A DNA stretch of 64,000 bases from Emticicia sp. BO119 (GTDB taxonomy: Bacteria > Bacteroidota > Bacteroidia > Cytophagales > Spirosomataceae): positions 1,488,001-1,552,000 of the forward strand of contig NZ_JACETV010000001.1 in NCBI RefSeq assembly GCF_013912375.1, read 5' to 3'. Below, in pieces: positions 17,099-28,008 of this stretch. The translations under genes and the position numbers were made by a program. The notes under the pieces were generated by a model. The model worked only from the letters and a program-made list of their open reading frames with translations, did not search any database and was not told where the DNA came from. Each line of letters starts with the position of its first letter. Within the stretch, counting starts at the first letter, position 1.

Positions 17099-18147
17099 AA
17101 CTTTCAGAATTTAAATTTGATCTACCGCATAGTCTCGTAGCCATGTACCCTCCTGACCAACGTGACGGAGCTCGTATGATGGTGGTAAACAGAAAAACCA
17201 AAAAAATTGAGCATAAAATGTTTAAGGATATCGTTGATTATTTTGGTGAAAACGATACCTTAGTCGTAAACGACACCAAAGTTTTTCCGGCTCGATTATA
17301 TGGCTCTAAAGAAAAAACAGGAGCTAAAATCGAGGTTTTTTTGTTACGAGAACTTAACCGTGAAATGCGTTTATGGGATGTGTTGGTTGACCCAGCAAGA
17401 AAAATCAGAGTAGGTAATAAATTATATTTTGGAGATAGTGATTTGGTAGCAGAGGTAATTGATAATACAACTTCACGCGGGCGTACCATTCGTTTTTTAT
17501 TTGATGGTTCGCATGAAGAGATGATGAAAGCCATTCATGAATTGGGCGAGACTCCTTTACCAATTGATGTAATTAAAAGAAAAGTTACGGATCAGGACAG
17601 AGAAAGATACCAGACTATTTTTGCCGATAAGGAGGGAGCCGTAGCCGCACCAACTGCTGGTATGCACTTTACCAGAAATGTACAACGCCGTATGGAAATT
17701 AATGGAGTAAATTTTTGCCCGGTTACGTTGCATATCGGTATTGGAACTTTCAGACAGGTTGATGTTGAAGATTTAACTAAACACAAAACAGATTCTGAGA
17801 ATTTTTTTATTCCTGAAAAAACCTGTGATATTGTGAACCGATCAATTGATAAAGAGGGTAAAATTTGTGCAATCGGAACAACTGTTTTAAAAGCCCTTGA
17901 ATCATCGGTATCGGCGAGCAATCACTTGAAACCGATTGACAACGGTTGGACAGATAAGTTTATTTTTCCTCCTTACGATTTCAAAATTACGAATGCTCTA
18001 TTAACGAATTTCCATTTACCAGAGTCGATTCTGATTATGATGGCCTGCGCCTTTGGCGGGTATGAACTAATTATGAATGCTTATAGCGAAGCTATTAAGG
18101 AAAAGTACAAATTTTTTACTTATGGTGATGTGATGTTAATTCTTTAA
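17095..18147 (+). CDS. queA: S-adenosylmethionine:tRNA ribosyltransferase-isomerase QueA
   Basis: A cytosolic queuosine-pathway enzyme that moves the ribosyl part of SAM onto preQ1-modified tRNA to give epoxyqueuosine. At 350 aa it has normal length. Visible family segments are [20 protein letters not shown] at the N-terminus, [15 protein letters not shown] (about 59-73), [13 protein letters not shown] (about 181-193), [11 protein letters not shown] and the C-terminal [18 protein letters not shown] consensus promoter lies about 130 nt upstream and a terminator follows, so it appears to be a single-gene unit. No other queuosine genes are nearby. Confidence 0.96.
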   Translation: MKLSEFKFDLPHSLVAMYPPDQRDGARMMVVNRKTKKIEHKMFKDIVDYFGENDTLVVNDTKVFPARLYGSKEKTGAKIEVFLLRELNREMRLWDVLVDPARKIRVGNKLYFGDSDLVAEVIDNTTSRGRTIRFLFDGSHEEMMKAIHELGETPLPIDVIKRKVTDQDRERYQTIFADKEGAVAAPTAGMHFTRNVQRRMEINGVNFCPVTLHIGIGTFRQVDVEDLTKHKTDSENFFIPEKTCDIVNRSIDKEGKICAIGTTVLKALESSVSASNHLKPIDNGWTDKFIFPPYDFKITNALLTNFHLPESILIMMACAFGGYELIMNAYSEAIKEKYKFFTYGDVMLIL

Positions 18148-18171
18148 GACATACTATCAGCTTTGTAATAG

Positions 18172-18210
18172 AACCGGGAAGTGAATATAGTTTTCATTTC
18201 TCGGTTTTAT
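18172..18210 (+). terminator. Rho-independent terminator of queA
   Basis: A 14-bp stem with two G-U pairs (18172-18185 with 18193-18206) is followed by TTTTATTT-like sequence. It overlaps the GTG at 18181 that could otherwise be read as an ispD start, so ATG 18226 is preferred. Confidence 0.75.
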
Positions 18211-18225
18211 TTATATAATAATTTC

Positions 18226-18912
18226 ATGGAAAAACAAAAGTTCGCAGTTTTAGTTGCAGGTGGAAGTGGAAACCGAATGGGTAGTGAAGTACCTAAACAA
18301 TTTCTTCTTCTAAACGGAAAACCTATCTTGCTTCATACAATTGAGCAGTTTGCTAAGATTGCAGGGATCAAGATAATACTGGTTTTACCTGAAAAAGATA
18401 TTGAATATTGGTATGAAATTACTCAACAATATTCCAGTGCTTCTTCAATAGTCTCAACTGTAAAAATTGTGAAAGGTGGCAAGAGCCGGTTTCAGTCTGT
18501 GAAAAACGGGCTTAAGAGTGTAGCACCAGATAGCATAGTGGCGATCCACGATGGTGTAAGGCCCTTAATTAGTATTGAAATAATTGAAAAATCATTCAAT
18601 GTAGCAAATGAATCGGGTAATGCTGTTACTTGTGTTCAATTAAAGGATTCTATTAGAGAAATAGGAGAGATGGGGGAGAATAAAGCTGTTGAAAGGAAGA
18701 AGTTTCGTTTGATGCAGACTCCGCAGACTTTTCAGTCTGAAATTATTACTAAAGCTTTTGAGACAATTGAACAACCTTTTTTCACTGACTGCGCCAGTGT
18801 ATTGGAGTTTGCAGGGTTTTCGATAAATCTTATAGAAGGCTCTTATGAGAATATTAAAATTACTACTCCAGAAGACCTTCTTATAGCAGAGGCTTTATTA
18901 AAAAGCCGATAG
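18226..18912 (+). CDS. ispD: 2-C-methyl-D-erythritol 4-phosphate cytidylyltransferase IspD
   Basis: A cytosolic MEP-pathway enzyme (isoprenoid synthesis) that couples MEP to CTP. The start is ATG 18226 (228 aa), because the longer frame from GTG 18181 begins inside the queA terminator. Visible motifs are the nucleotide-binding AGGSGNRMGSEVPKQF (about 9-24), VKGGKSRFQSV, the metal/CTP region IHDGVRPLI (about 107-115) and the C-terminal ENIKITTPEDL. It converges on the lipoprotein gene, with only two bases between the stop codons. Confidence 0.95.
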   Translation: MEKQKFAVLVAGGSGNRMGSEVPKQFLLLNGKPILLHTIEQFAKIAGIKIILVLPEKDIEYWYEITQQYSSASSIVSTVKIVKGGKSRFQSVKNGLKSVAPDSIVAIHDGVRPLISIEIIEKSFNVANESGNAVTCVQLKDSIREIGEMGENKAVERKKFRLMQTPQTFQSEIITKAFETIEQPFFTDCASVLEFAGFSINLIEGSYENIKITTPEDLLIAEALLKSR

Positions 18913-18914
18913 GT

Positions 18915-19715
18915 TTACCGGCATTGATAAGAGAATGTTGAAAGATTGGAAATTGTGCTTGACAAATCTTCACGTATTATTTTTATTGTTTCAGGGAATC
19001 CATTTTGATTATAAACTAATTCTCTTTTAGTTCTTTGGCTGACAGATTCTTTAAATTCTGTTTTATCGAATAAATAAACTTTAGATGATACTATATTATG
19101 GTCGCCAAATGGTACAAAGGTATTAAGCGGACGAACAATCCAATAAAATTTTATTTCCGGTATGCCTGAAAAGAAATTATGCATTTCGTCAAAAGTATGT
19201 TCTGTTATACTTGGAGTACTACCTAAATCTGATCTGAAAATAAGTTGAGGATTTCCTTTATTATCGTATTCGATATTTCGATTGATCCCTAATAAATATC
19301 TACTTGTAATCTCTGTTGGAAGGTTTTTAGCATTATATTGTACAGCTATTTCATCTTCAATATTTCCATTGGTTGTTTGAATAATTTTAGTCGCATTGCC
19401 ACTATTATCAAAACTGGCATCAAATCGTTTAATCCTTGTTGGGTTTGCTTCGTCTCGTACGGCTTTAACCTGGCCTTTTGAATTGTACTCAAAAAATATA
19501 ATTGCTTTGTTTAGTGTATCTTTATTGACGTTAATATCAAAACTAAGCAATTTTTCTATTCTACCATTTTTTAATGTAATATTGTCATAATGAAAACTTC
19601 TGTTTATCGGATTTTCCTGAATAAATTTCTCTAACTGGCAAGCGGCAAAATCTTCATTTTTTTTACATGAGGACATTACAACAGAAAAAATAAGTAGATA
19701 GAAACTGCCTTTCAT
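18915..19715 (-). CDS. Putative exported lipoprotein, unknown function
   Basis: A 266-aa protein with a short hydrophobic N-terminus and a lipobox ending VVMSSC (Cys about residue 17), so it is probably lipid-anchored in the envelope. The mature part has repeated beta-strand elements of the kind 'YNxxGxPxxI', resembling YD-type or DUF4595-like repeats of Bacteroidota surface proteins. I do not recognise a specific function. Its start lies one base after the stop of the upstream dehydrogenase, so the two are probably co-transcribed. Confidence 0.72.
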   Translation of the reverse strand: MKGSFYLLIFSVVMSSCKKNEDFAACQLEKFIQENPINRSFHYDNITLKNGRIEKLLSFDINVNKDTLNKAIIFFEYNSKGQVKAVRDEANPTRIKRFDASFDNSGNATKIIQTTNGNIEDEIAVQYNAKNLPTEITSRYLLGINRNIEYDNKGNPQLIFRSDLGSTPSITEHTFDEMHNFFSGIPEIKFYWIVRPLNTFVPFGDHNIVSSKVYLFDKTEFKESVSQRTKRELVYNQNGFPETIKIIREDLSSTISNLSTFSYQCR

Positions 19716-19716
19716 T

Positions 19717-20433
19717 TCAGAAGATTTTTACGAATAGCCATGTTGGTAATAATTTCATCAAAATTGCTAATAAAAAATACCTTTTCGTAATGTACGCAAC
19801 TTTTTTTTTCGTTTCTATTGCCCTTGCAATCTGAGTAGCCGCTTTCTGAGGGCTTGCAACCCAAAACATACCTTTGTTTTGTCTGGTCATCGGAGTATCA
19901 ACAAATCCTGGTCGAATATCTGTTATTGAAATATGGTGTCTGTATTTTTCTGATCGAAGTCTGAGCCCTTCTATATAGTTTGATATAAAAGCTTTTGAGG
20001 CATGATATTCAGGAGCATAAGGGCTTCCCTTCAAGGCAGCTAATGATGAAATACCAATGATATGGCCACTTCCTTTATTTTTAAAATAATGATATGACCA
20101 TTGAGCGATCGCTGTAAAACCTCTTACATTAATATCAATAGTTTTTATTTCTTCTTCAAAGCTTGCCTTAACAAAACCTACACCGGCATTAATAACAACC
20201 CTATCGAAACCTCCGTGCTTATCGGCTAAATATTCCATAGTCAGCCTTGCATTATCAATTTCAGCTACATCCATTAAAGAGATGTGAATTTTTCTCTCAG
20301 GATAGGTATTACGTATTTCTTCAAGGAGCGATATTCTTCCGCCTGTAATTGTTACTTCATGACCTTGATTTATATATAATTCAGCTAAGGCTTTTCCGAT
20401 GCCTGTGGTTGCACCAATGATAATGATTTTCAT
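19717..20433 (-). CDS. Short-chain dehydrogenase/reductase (SDR family)
   Basis: A 238-aa classical SDR with a Rossmann fold. It has the cofactor-binding GATTGIGKAL (residues 7-16), NAGVG (about 84-88), the catalytic Ser region ISSLAALKG and YHASK (about 145-149), which supplies the catalytic Tyr and Lys. The C-terminal ~25 residues are hydrophobic (LLAILMKLLPTWLFVKIF), suggesting membrane association. The substrate is unknown. It lies downstream of sprA beyond a terminator and is tightly spaced with the lipoprotein gene. Confidence 0.92.
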   Translation of the reverse strand: MKIIIIGATTGIGKALAELYINQGHEVTITGGRISLLEEIRNTYPERKIHISLMDVAEIDNARLTMEYLADKHGGFDRVVINAGVGFVKASFEEEIKTIDINVRGFTAIAQWSYHYFKNKGSGHIIGISSLAALKGSPYAPEYHASKAFISNYIEGLRLRSEKYRHHISITDIRPGFVDTPMTRQNKGMFWVASPQKAATQIARAIETKKKVAYITKRYFLLAILMKLLPTWLFVKIF

Positions 20434-20452
20434 AAAATGACAGATAAAAACA

Positions 20453-20480
20453 AGGGCTAATGCAAGAAAGCAATAGCCCT
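20453..20480 (-). terminator. Terminator downstream of sprA
   Basis: A 7-bp stem (20453-20459 with 20474-20480), extended by a further 3 bp after a mismatch, is followed on the minus strand by a T-rich stretch (TGTTTTTATC). It is 22 nt past the sprA stop. Confidence 0.7.
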
Positions 20481-20502
20481 AATATAAGATATATTTCAGA
20501 TA

Positions 20503-23500
20503 TTACTGATCTGACAAACTGAATCTGACATTTATACCTCCGGTGGTTGTCTTTCTTGGAAACGAGAAATTAGTCACAAAAGGGGTATTATTCATGTGTT
20601 CGACATAGAAATTTAATAATACCCTCTTATTTACCTGATAGGTAATTCTTGGTCCCCATTGCAAATTATAGTTACCCTGTGTTGGCTGAGGGTCTCCATC
20701 TAAACGTCTCTGAATTGCTTTTACATCACGAATGGTAAATGAGAATTGCAAGTTCAAGTCATTTTTTAGTGTAATGACTTTACCATCTCTGCCTCTTAGG
20801 GGTAGTTTTACTCCACTTTTTTTGAATCCGAAATTGAATACAAAATCATCGCTGCTATATTCTGCTACTTGTGCGTTTGAGAGGTTTAACACTGCTCTAC
20901 GTTCTCTGTTATAATCAAACCGTCCGGATATTTTGCTTTTAGTAGTAAATTGAACTCCGATAAAAGGCGCAAATTTCTCTTCGAGAGAGATTGTTGTCAT
21001 GACAAGCGCAGGAAGATAAAGACGCCCGTTGGTTGTACTTACATCTTTATTTACAAGACTGGCTAACGGATACCCTGCTACAGCCCAGTCAATTATTCTG
21101 GAACCATTATTGCCATTATATTCAAGTGAAGATGTATAGCTACCAACATTATAATTTGCTGTGTAACTATGGCTAATCGAAATTGAACTGAATATTTTGT
21201 TAAAGGGTGCTAAGTTTGCCAAGCCACCATAATCAATTCTCCAGTTAGGCATTGGCATTGTAAGCTTATGTTTAGAGAAAGGGAATCTATCAAGGTTGAG
21301 GTCTTCTGCTTTACGCCCACTGTAAGCAGCAATAAATGATGGGATAAGGACGTCTTGCGAATTTTGATCATAGGCACCTTTTTCTCCGGTGGAAGAAGCT
21401 TGCCTGGCATTTAGTATTTCAATGAATTTCGCCCGGTTAGCTTTCATCTGTTCAAAAACTTCATATTTGTAGTTGTCCTCAACATCCATCGATTTAAAGA
21501 ATGTTCTGAAACCCCAGAAAGACATACCAAAATTACCACCCTTAACCGGACTCTTTCGTTCAAATTTCCGCGTTAGTGAGTCAAAGACAAAATACTCCTG
21601 ATAACTTTCTCCTTTACTGAAATTGCCACTAATCTGCATTCTGAAATCTTTAAACGGCTCGATCGTTGTTCGATAGCTGAATTTGCGCTGAACTGTCTGG
21701 GTAAACGGCTGTGTCAACAGGGTTGTTTTAGATAACCACCCTTTTTCTTCAGCTTTATCAATAAACTCCCGACCTTCTCTGTATTGATTTCCCATCACAA
21801 ATCCAACACTTTCTTTAGTAAAGTAAGAATCTGCCAGACCGAGAAATCTTGGTGCTGGGTTAAAGCCGGGAAGAATTGAGGTCTCAAGTATGGAATAATC
21901 ATAGTCAATTCCTCTTACAGCCATCAGTAATCTGGTAAATGCTTTGGCTACATTACTTGGCGGAACTACAATGTCTTCGTCATCACCCGGGTTTCTGGTA
22001 AATCTTTTTCGTTCAGCATTAGGGCTATTTGCAAATTTGAGGTACTTAACTTTATTGTATAATTTTACAAAATCTATTTTCCCTCTTACTCCAGATTCTC
22101 TTCTATTTCCGATAGTATTTCCAAATGGTACACCATTTTCATCAGCTATATTATAAGCAATTGCCTGATAATTAAAATTATTATTGTATTTGGCATCTGC
22201 TGTTACCCAATCTAACAAGAAGAATTTGTCAAGTGGCAGCCTATAGGTGAAACGCATATCCTGATTAAAATTCTTTGCCCGGCCAAACCTGAATAGGTTA
22301 TGTCGTAGTGAATCAGCTTTCTCTTGCGTATTTATGTCTCCATAAGGCTCATCAATGACGGCATTCATTGTGGCAGAATAATTAAAAAGAATACTCTTTG
22401 TCAGATTCCACTGTAAATCATAGAAGCGGTTCATTAAGAAGTATTTCTCGAAGTATGGAACAGCCCCGTCAGTTGTAAAATCAGCATTTCTTAGTAAAGT
22501 TCTGGCAAAGCTCCTGTCAAAATCAGTTCTGAATGCCAAAACGGTTGGTATTGGAGATAAATTGAAATCTTTCAGCCAGTATAAGAATGGCCGTTCAAGG
22601 CTTTTGTTATTTTTAAAGGGCTCCCAATTTATTTGTTTTGGTTGGTACTGATATGTAAAACCACCCTTATATTGATTCAGAGAATAGTCATCAATTAATA
22701 TATTACTTCTGTTTACATTATTTTGGGCATAGGTAAAAGAGAAATTTTCTACATCATAAAAATGAGGCAATGCGCCTTCTTTTGTCTTTACTTTGCGGAC
22801 ATTAGAAAAGTTAAATCCCTTTCTCACACTATTGTCAATTACCATTCTTCTATATGCTTCTCTTTTAATAGGGTCATCAATATTATTGAGTGCATTTTCT
22901 AATGGCATATCAGGATCAAGTGGGTTGAAATGCGGAGTGACCGTTTGTTGGTCAAAATTAATAAAGAAAGGTATTTTGAGACCCCAGTTTTCAGGGAAGA
23001 ATTTATCTAATTCAATGTTAGAGGCAATACCAATGCCTTTACCTGTTTCGCGTGCACGTTCAGAAATTTTATCCTGTACACCACCAAAGCCAAAGGTTTT
23101 TAGGTTTGCATTTATTGAAACTGTGGCAATATCTGCTAATTTAATATTAGCGGCTAAAAGCCCTGCATCGCCAGAAGTCTGATCAAACCCATATGCCCTT
23201 AGTTCGTCAACCCATATTGTATAAGTATTTGGCTGTTCGTCAGCAGATTTAGGATTCCTTAATCCCACCATAATTGTCATAACCGCACTTAAGTCTGGAT
23301 TTCCAACAACTGTTATCTTGTAGGAATTTTCGTCTGTACCATCTTCAATTGTGCCTGTTGTAGTTCCTGAATAAGGTTCTGTTATATTGATTGCTCTTCG
23401 GTTCCGGTCGCCTTTCAATGCTACTAAATCTTGTAGAGCTACATCAATAAAATTCTCTTTTGGCCAGATTACATTTTCATCTATAGAGCCGTTGGGTGTA

Positions 23501-26500
23501 ATTTTTAATTGTGGAATTTCGATTTCATAATAATGCTGGCTCAGATCCGTTCCTATTCTTATAAATGCACCACCCACTGTTTTTTCATCACCTGCATCAT
23601 TTTCTGCATGGATAAAGAGTCTTAATCTTTTATAATTAAGCATATCGACTCTTGTATTACGGAAAACACCTCTTGAATCGCCATCCCGAAGGTTCGTTAC
23701 GGCCAATGACATTGACTGCTCATTGAATCTAACATTGAACTGTTGTTGGGTAATATCCTGATCTCTTATAAACCCGGGGGGTACTTTATAAGGAGTCTTA
23801 CCATCTTTAATATTACAGGTTTCTCCGTCATTGGCACATCCATTTTCTTCAATACTTACAACTCCCATTTTAAATTTGGCGTCATAAGGTTCAGGAATTT
23901 CGGTTAAGCCAGTATGAGTAAGGCTTTTATCATAAATACGATATTGGTTAGATTCTAACTGAAGAGACGCAAAACGCAAAACAACAGGTTCCTGAAATTC
24001 AGTTAAGACCATTCGCATAAAACGAATGGATTTGAAACCATTAATATCTCCAAATTTGCGAGTAAACTGCTTCACAGGGACACGGAAAAGATACCATGTT
24101 GCATTAGTATTAGGAACGGTAACCTGATCAACTATAAAACCACTACCAACTCCTAATCTGTTTGGTGCCAGATCTATTTCATATTCATAATAATTTTCAA
24201 CATCATTAATCGTATTATCGGCATTAATATCTTCTTTATCAGGAGTTACGGAGTTAGCTAATGTTGGGCTTGTTGTGGAAGTTGTATTACTTTGAGGAGA
24301 GTTATTCTCTACGCCTAAATAATTTTTATAACGCTCAAGTAATGATTGATTGGCGGTAAATGTAGGGTCAGTAAAGAATTTAAAATCATCACCAGAGGGG
24401 TCATTTACAATCTTCTCTTTAGCAGTAGGGCTAATATTAAGAGCATTCAAATATTTTGCAATATGATCAAATGTTCTTTCCTGTTCATTACTTAGCCCGT
24501 CTAAACCTACGTCCTGTTTTGCTCTTGAACCTTCTTGGTTATCGAATGCATCAGTCATAAACTGTATTTTAGGAACAAAGCCCCATTTAGTCTGGTCAGG
24601 TTTTGAAAGGTCAGATACCTTATCATTTGCAGGTAGTCCATTTTCAAAACTATTTCTTCCATCCGGAATAAAATCTTCAGATATATCACCTAAATGGAAT
24701 TTTAGCTTACCACCTGACACATTCGCTTTGTTGCCGTTTGGCGAGCCATCCCTTACAACATCTTTAAAGGGATCGAGCATCCAGAAGGTAAGATATTCAG
24801 TATTAGCATTATCAAAGTCATTATCAGCGGTAATTCCCCGCATAATTGATCCAAAGTTTTGTTTCGGATTTGACAAATAACCATCATTAGTAAGTGCAGG
24901 ATTATAGTTATACATTCCTCTTTCGGAAGGAAAGTATGATACATCTAATACATTAACAGGTACTCCTTGGCTAAAAGTTGGGATAGAACGTCCTGGGAAA
25001 ATCTGTTGCGGACTAAAAGCTCTTTCGTATAGGTTATTGTTAGCAGCCTCTTGAACTGCCGGTGGTAAAACGTTTCCGGCACCCCCAAACCCACTTTCTA
25101 AATAGGTGGTTTGATCGATATTATAAACAGAAATCTTTGCTCGTTTATAGTTATAATCAAAACCAATAGAGTTGCCATGAAATGCTTCAGGGGCGCTTCC
25201 TGGACGCCATCTATTGGGTTGACGGGTAAGGTCATTTATATTTCGTGTAGCTTCAAAATCATCAATCATGGCATTGCCATTGATACGCTTATTGTTTACA
25301 GCCGGAAAGAGTTTGGCGTATTCAGCTGTAAACTGAATAGAAGACATTTCTTTGGTCTGAATCAATGGTAATGCATCTAAAAATCTTGTTAGGAATCTGG
25401 CATCTTTTCGGTAGTTAATATCAAGCCCTACGATAGTGTTATTGACTGGTTCCTGACCGATAGCAATGCGGGTCATAAATGCTGGAGTGCTTTCACGCAA
25501 GGTCATTGCAGTTGCTCCAATATGAATGTCTTTGCTTAAGTTATAATCTAATCTTGTACCCAGCATCATTCTAATCTGAGTATTGAACAAATCGGGACGT
25601 TCCCATTCGATTCTAATCTGACGGGCTGAGTTCAGCACGCTTTGATTAATAATCTTTATTCTACCCATTTGTGGCTCGATAGTATAATCGGCTCCTTCCT
25701 GTAATTGAACACCACCTGCAAAAATTCTAACTGATTGACCTGATGCTCCCAAAGGAAGCATGATTTCTGAAGAATTACTGGCCTGTAGACTACCCCTGAT
25801 AAAGAACTTGTTTTTTGTAGTTACCTGTTGGGCGTCTGCTAAAGTGGTTCGGTATAGTTCACTAAAAACATATTTATCTTTTAAAACCTGTTCATCAACG
25901 GCAAACTTTGATGATAGATGAGAGCCAAATGGCTCAAGTACCGGGAAAATCAGCTTGCCCATTTTTGAATCTATGGTAATGTCTTCAACAAAGTCAAAAT
26001 TACCATCGCCACCGGGTTGAGGATCATTATTAGGATTGAGATTATCGAGATTCATTACCCTTACCAGTGGAACATCTTTTAAAGTTTTGCCTTCCTGCAA
26101 GTTAGGGTTATCAATTCCGGTGCGGTCATCTTTATAAATAATTCTTAGCTGAAAGCCTTGTTTGCCAACCCCTGGAACACCCAAAGAATAGATGTTTTTC
26201 ATCATCAGATCCCACATTGGCGCGGAAGTACGATTACGGATAGTTGAAGACTTTAGTAATTTCAGCATAACAGCTTCATTCTCAGATCGTATCGAATAAT
26301 CTTCTGTTAATTCTCCCACTTTGTAGTTTTGCCCATTATAGGTGTATTCGTATGCTACAGCCAGAATTTCATCATTACGAAGTGGGGTAACCAATGAAAT
26401 GTATCCTAATTCAGGGCTAAATTTATATTCTCGTTCGGTCAAGCGTTTTGCTCCTCTTAAAATCTCATAGTCGATACCTTTTTTTAGGTTAAGTGCATTT

Positions 26501-27798
26501 AATGCAGGCGCTGATAGTGTATCATCAAGCCTTCTGAAATTAGGATTATTAGTAAGTTTGTTATAGAGGTCACTATTTTGCTTATTATCTACAAAATCGT
26601 AAGTTCCATTCGTTTTCTTGTCACCCAAATCAGTAAACGCAATCACATTACGCATGGTTTCAACTGTATTGGTTCGGTTTGTGACATATACTTCCAGTCT
26701 TGTAATTTTTACATTAGAAAGTACTAATGGCAAATTACGTAATGCTCTCTCATAATTACTTCTGAAAAACTGTGCTAAAAAGAAATGTCGGTTTTCTTCA
26801 TAATTATCTGCTCTGATTTCAAAAATGCGGTTTTGAGTACCTCCGTTAAGGATAATTGACTCTGTCTTGGACCGTTGTTGAGCTACTACCTGAGTAACGT
26901 CTAATTTGCCAAATTTAAAGCCAGCTTTTATACCAAAAAGATTTTGAACACCAGGAATTAACTGACTTTTAACAGGCATAGTGATGTTGCCTGCTTCAAC
27001 TTTTTGAAGAATATCTTCTGGTTGGTTTTTAAAGTTCAGTTTAAGTTGGTTCTCAAAATTAAATGCGGCTTTGGTATCCAGATTTGTCAGCATTCCTAAT
27101 TTCTCACCAATCTGGCCGTTGAAATTAATATTGATTTGTTCGTCGAAATTAAAAAGAGTCTGACGTCGCTGAATAATAGGGAGTACAGGGTTATCGATAA
27201 ATTGATGAATAAGCTTGAAATCAAGCGTTACGAAGCCGTTAGGCTTTAGTTTGTCAATCATGTTACCCCCAAAAATTCTGTCCACAATCGGATTTTTCTG
27301 TAGTAAAGGCCTTAGACCTTTTTCAGTAGTTGCGCTTTTCCCGTCTGCTAATTCTTCATATTCTCTCAATATACTTTTTCTTACATAGGCATTCTGAATA
27401 CTTGAATATTCATTAAATGTTAAAGCTTGAGGAATTTTATAATCAATTCCTTTTCCGGCCTTTTCCGAAATTGATATATCTGTAGAGCCCGGAGAAAGAC
27501 TAAAATCTGTAGTGATATTATTAGGGTCTTTTAAATAAAATGGTGACTGGGGAACCGCCTGCGCATAACGATTCAGATAACGATCCTGCCAGCGATAGGC
27601 AGGCTGACTGCCTGTACGGGTAATTATAGTATCTTTTTCCGGAACTGCTAAAGAATCGGTACGGGTAGTATCAGCTTTAGTTGTCGTATTTCTTTTTTTG
27701 CCTAATAATTGAGCGTCCGCATTCTCACTTAGCAATCCAAAGCTGAAAATTAAGATAAAAAATAGTAAATAATTTTTTACGAATAGCTGTCCGAACAT
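20503..27798 (-). CDS. sprA: SprA/Sov, type IX secretion system outer-membrane translocon
   Basis: A 2431-aa protein matching the very large SprA family, whose members form the T9SS translocation pore, a giant single-chain beta-barrel in the outer membrane that is needed for gliding and secretion. The N-terminus is a signal peptide (cleavage about Ala-Asp-Ala-Gln, residues 27-30). A Thr/Asp-rich linker follows. The rest is strand-rich throughout, with long aromatic and Asn-rich segments, and the C-terminus ends in an amphipathic strand with penultimate aromatic/basic pattern (GGINVRFSLSDQ). It is uninterrupted by stops. ruvA lies about 210 nt upstream on the same strand, an arrangement common in this phylum. 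A likely client in this window is the pectate lyase at 55184. Confidence 0.95.
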   Translation of the reverse strand: MFGQLFVKNYLLFFILIFSFGLLSENADAQLLGKKRNTTTKADTTRTDSLAVPEKDTIITRTGSQPAYRWQDRYLNRYAQAVPQSPFYLKDPNNITTDFSLSPGSTDISISEKAGKGIDYKIPQALTFNEYSSIQNAYVRKSILREYEELADGKSATTEKGLRPLLQKNPIVDRIFGGNMIDKLKPNGFVTLDFKLIHQFIDNPVLPIIQRRQTLFNFDEQININFNGQIGEKLGMLTNLDTKAAFNFENQLKLNFKNQPEDILQKVEAGNITMPVKSQLIPGVQNLFGIKAGFKFGKLDVTQVVAQQRSKTESIILNGGTQNRIFEIRADNYEENRHFFLAQFFRSNYERALRNLPLVLSNVKITRLEVYVTNRTNTVETMRNVIAFTDLGDKKTNGTYDFVDNKQNSDLYNKLTNNPNFRRLDDTLSAPALNALNLKKGIDYEILRGAKRLTEREYKFSPELGYISLVTPLRNDEILAVAYEYTYNGQNYKVGELTEDYSIRSENEAVMLKLLKSSTIRNRTSAPMWDLMMKNIYSLGVPGVGKQGFQLRIIYKDDRTGIDNPNLQEGKTLKDVPLVRVMNLDNLNPNNDPQPGGDGNFDFVEDITIDSKMGKLIFPVLEPFGSHLSSKFAVDEQVLKDKYVFSELYRTTLADAQQVTTKNKFFIRGSLQASNSSEIMLPLGASGQSVRIFAGGVQLQEGADYTIEPQMGRIKIINQSVLNSARQIRIEWERPDLFNTQIRMMLGTRLDYNLSKDIHIGATAMTLRESTPAFMTRIAIGQEPVNNTIVGLDINYRKDARFLTRFLDALPLIQTKEMSSIQFTAEYAKLFPAVNNKRINGNAMIDDFEATRNINDLTRQPNRWRPGSAPEAFHGNSIGFDYNYKRAKISVYNIDQTTYLESGFGGAGNVLPPAVQEAANNNLYERAFSPQQIFPGRSIPTFSQGVPVNVLDVSYFPSERGMYNYNPALTNDGYLSNPKQNFGSIMRGITADNDFDNANTEYLTFWMLDPFKDVVRDGSPNGNKANVSGGKLKFHLGDISEDFIPDGRNSFENGLPANDKVSDLSKPDQTKWGFVPKIQFMTDAFDNQEGSRAKQDVGLDGLSNEQERTFDHIAKYLNALNISPTAKEKIVNDPSGDDFKFFTDPTFTANQSLLERYKNYLGVENNSPQSNTTSTTSPTLANSVTPDKEDINADNTINDVENYYEYEIDLAPNRLGVGSGFIVDQVTVPNTNATWYLFRVPVKQFTRKFGDINGFKSIRFMRMVLTEFQEPVVLRFASLQLESNQYRIYDKSLTHTGLTEIPEPYDAKFKMGVVSIEENGCANDGETCNIKDGKTPYKVPPGFIRDQDITQQQFNVRFNEQSMSLAVTNLRDGDSRGVFRNTRVDMLNYKRLRLFIHAENDAGDEKTVGGAFIRIGTDLSQHYYEIEIPQLKITPNGSIDENVIWPKENFIDVALQDLVALKGDRNRRAINITEPYSGTTTGTIEDGTDENSYKITVVGNPDLSAVMTIMVGLRNPKSADEQPNTYTIWVDELRAYGFDQTSGDAGLLAANIKLADIATVSINANLKTFGFGGVQDKISERARETGKGIGIASNIELDKFFPENWGLKIPFFINFDQQTVTPHFNPLDPDMPLENALNNIDDPIKREAYRRMVIDNSVRKGFNFSNVRKVKTKEGALPHFYDVENFSFTYAQNNVNRSNILIDDYSLNQYKGGFTYQYQPKQINWEPFKNNKSLERPFLYWLKDFNLSPIPTVLAFRTDFDRSFARTLLRNADFTTDGAVPYFEKYFLMNRFYDLQWNLTKSILFNYSATMNAVIDEPYGDINTQEKADSLRHNLFRFGRAKNFNQDMRFTYRLPLDKFFLLDWVTADAKYNNNFNYQAIAYNIADENGVPFGNTIGNRRESGVRGKIDFVKLYNKVKYLKFANSPNAERKRFTRNPGDDEDIVVPPSNVAKAFTRLLMAVRGIDYDYSILETSILPGFNPAPRFLGLADSYFTKESVGFVMGNQYREGREFIDKAEEKGWLSKTTLLTQPFTQTVQRKFSYRTTIEPFKDFRMQISGNFSKGESYQEYFVFDSLTRKFERKSPVKGGNFGMSFWGFRTFFKSMDVEDNYKYEVFEQMKANRAKFIEILNARQASSTGEKGAYDQNSQDVLIPSFIAAYSGRKAEDLNLDRFPFSKHKLTMPMPNWRIDYGGLANLAPFNKIFSSISISHSYTANYNVGSYTSSLEYNGNNGSRIIDWAVAGYPLASLVNKDVSTTNGRLYLPALVMTTISLEEKFAPFIGVQFTTKSKISGRFDYNRERRAVLNLSNAQVAEYSSDDFVFNFGFKKSGVKLPLRGRDGKVITLKNDLNLQFSFTIRDVKAIQRRLDGDPQPTQGNYNLQWGPRITYQVNKRVLLNFYVEHMNNTPFVTNFSFPRKTTTGGINVRFSLSDQ

Positions 27799-28008
27799 AA
27801 ATTTTTAGGGAGTATCAATAGGTACTTTACACTTAACGACTAAAATCTTGCCAATAGTCTGTAAGAAATACGAAAAATTGCAGGCTTTTTATTTAATGGT
27901 TCGATAAGCATATGAGAATGATTATCTAATAATTTTTAACGAAAGCAAATCTTTGTTTTTTGCAATTAAAATCAATTAATATGTTTATGTATCTTAATTA
28001 ATTACAAT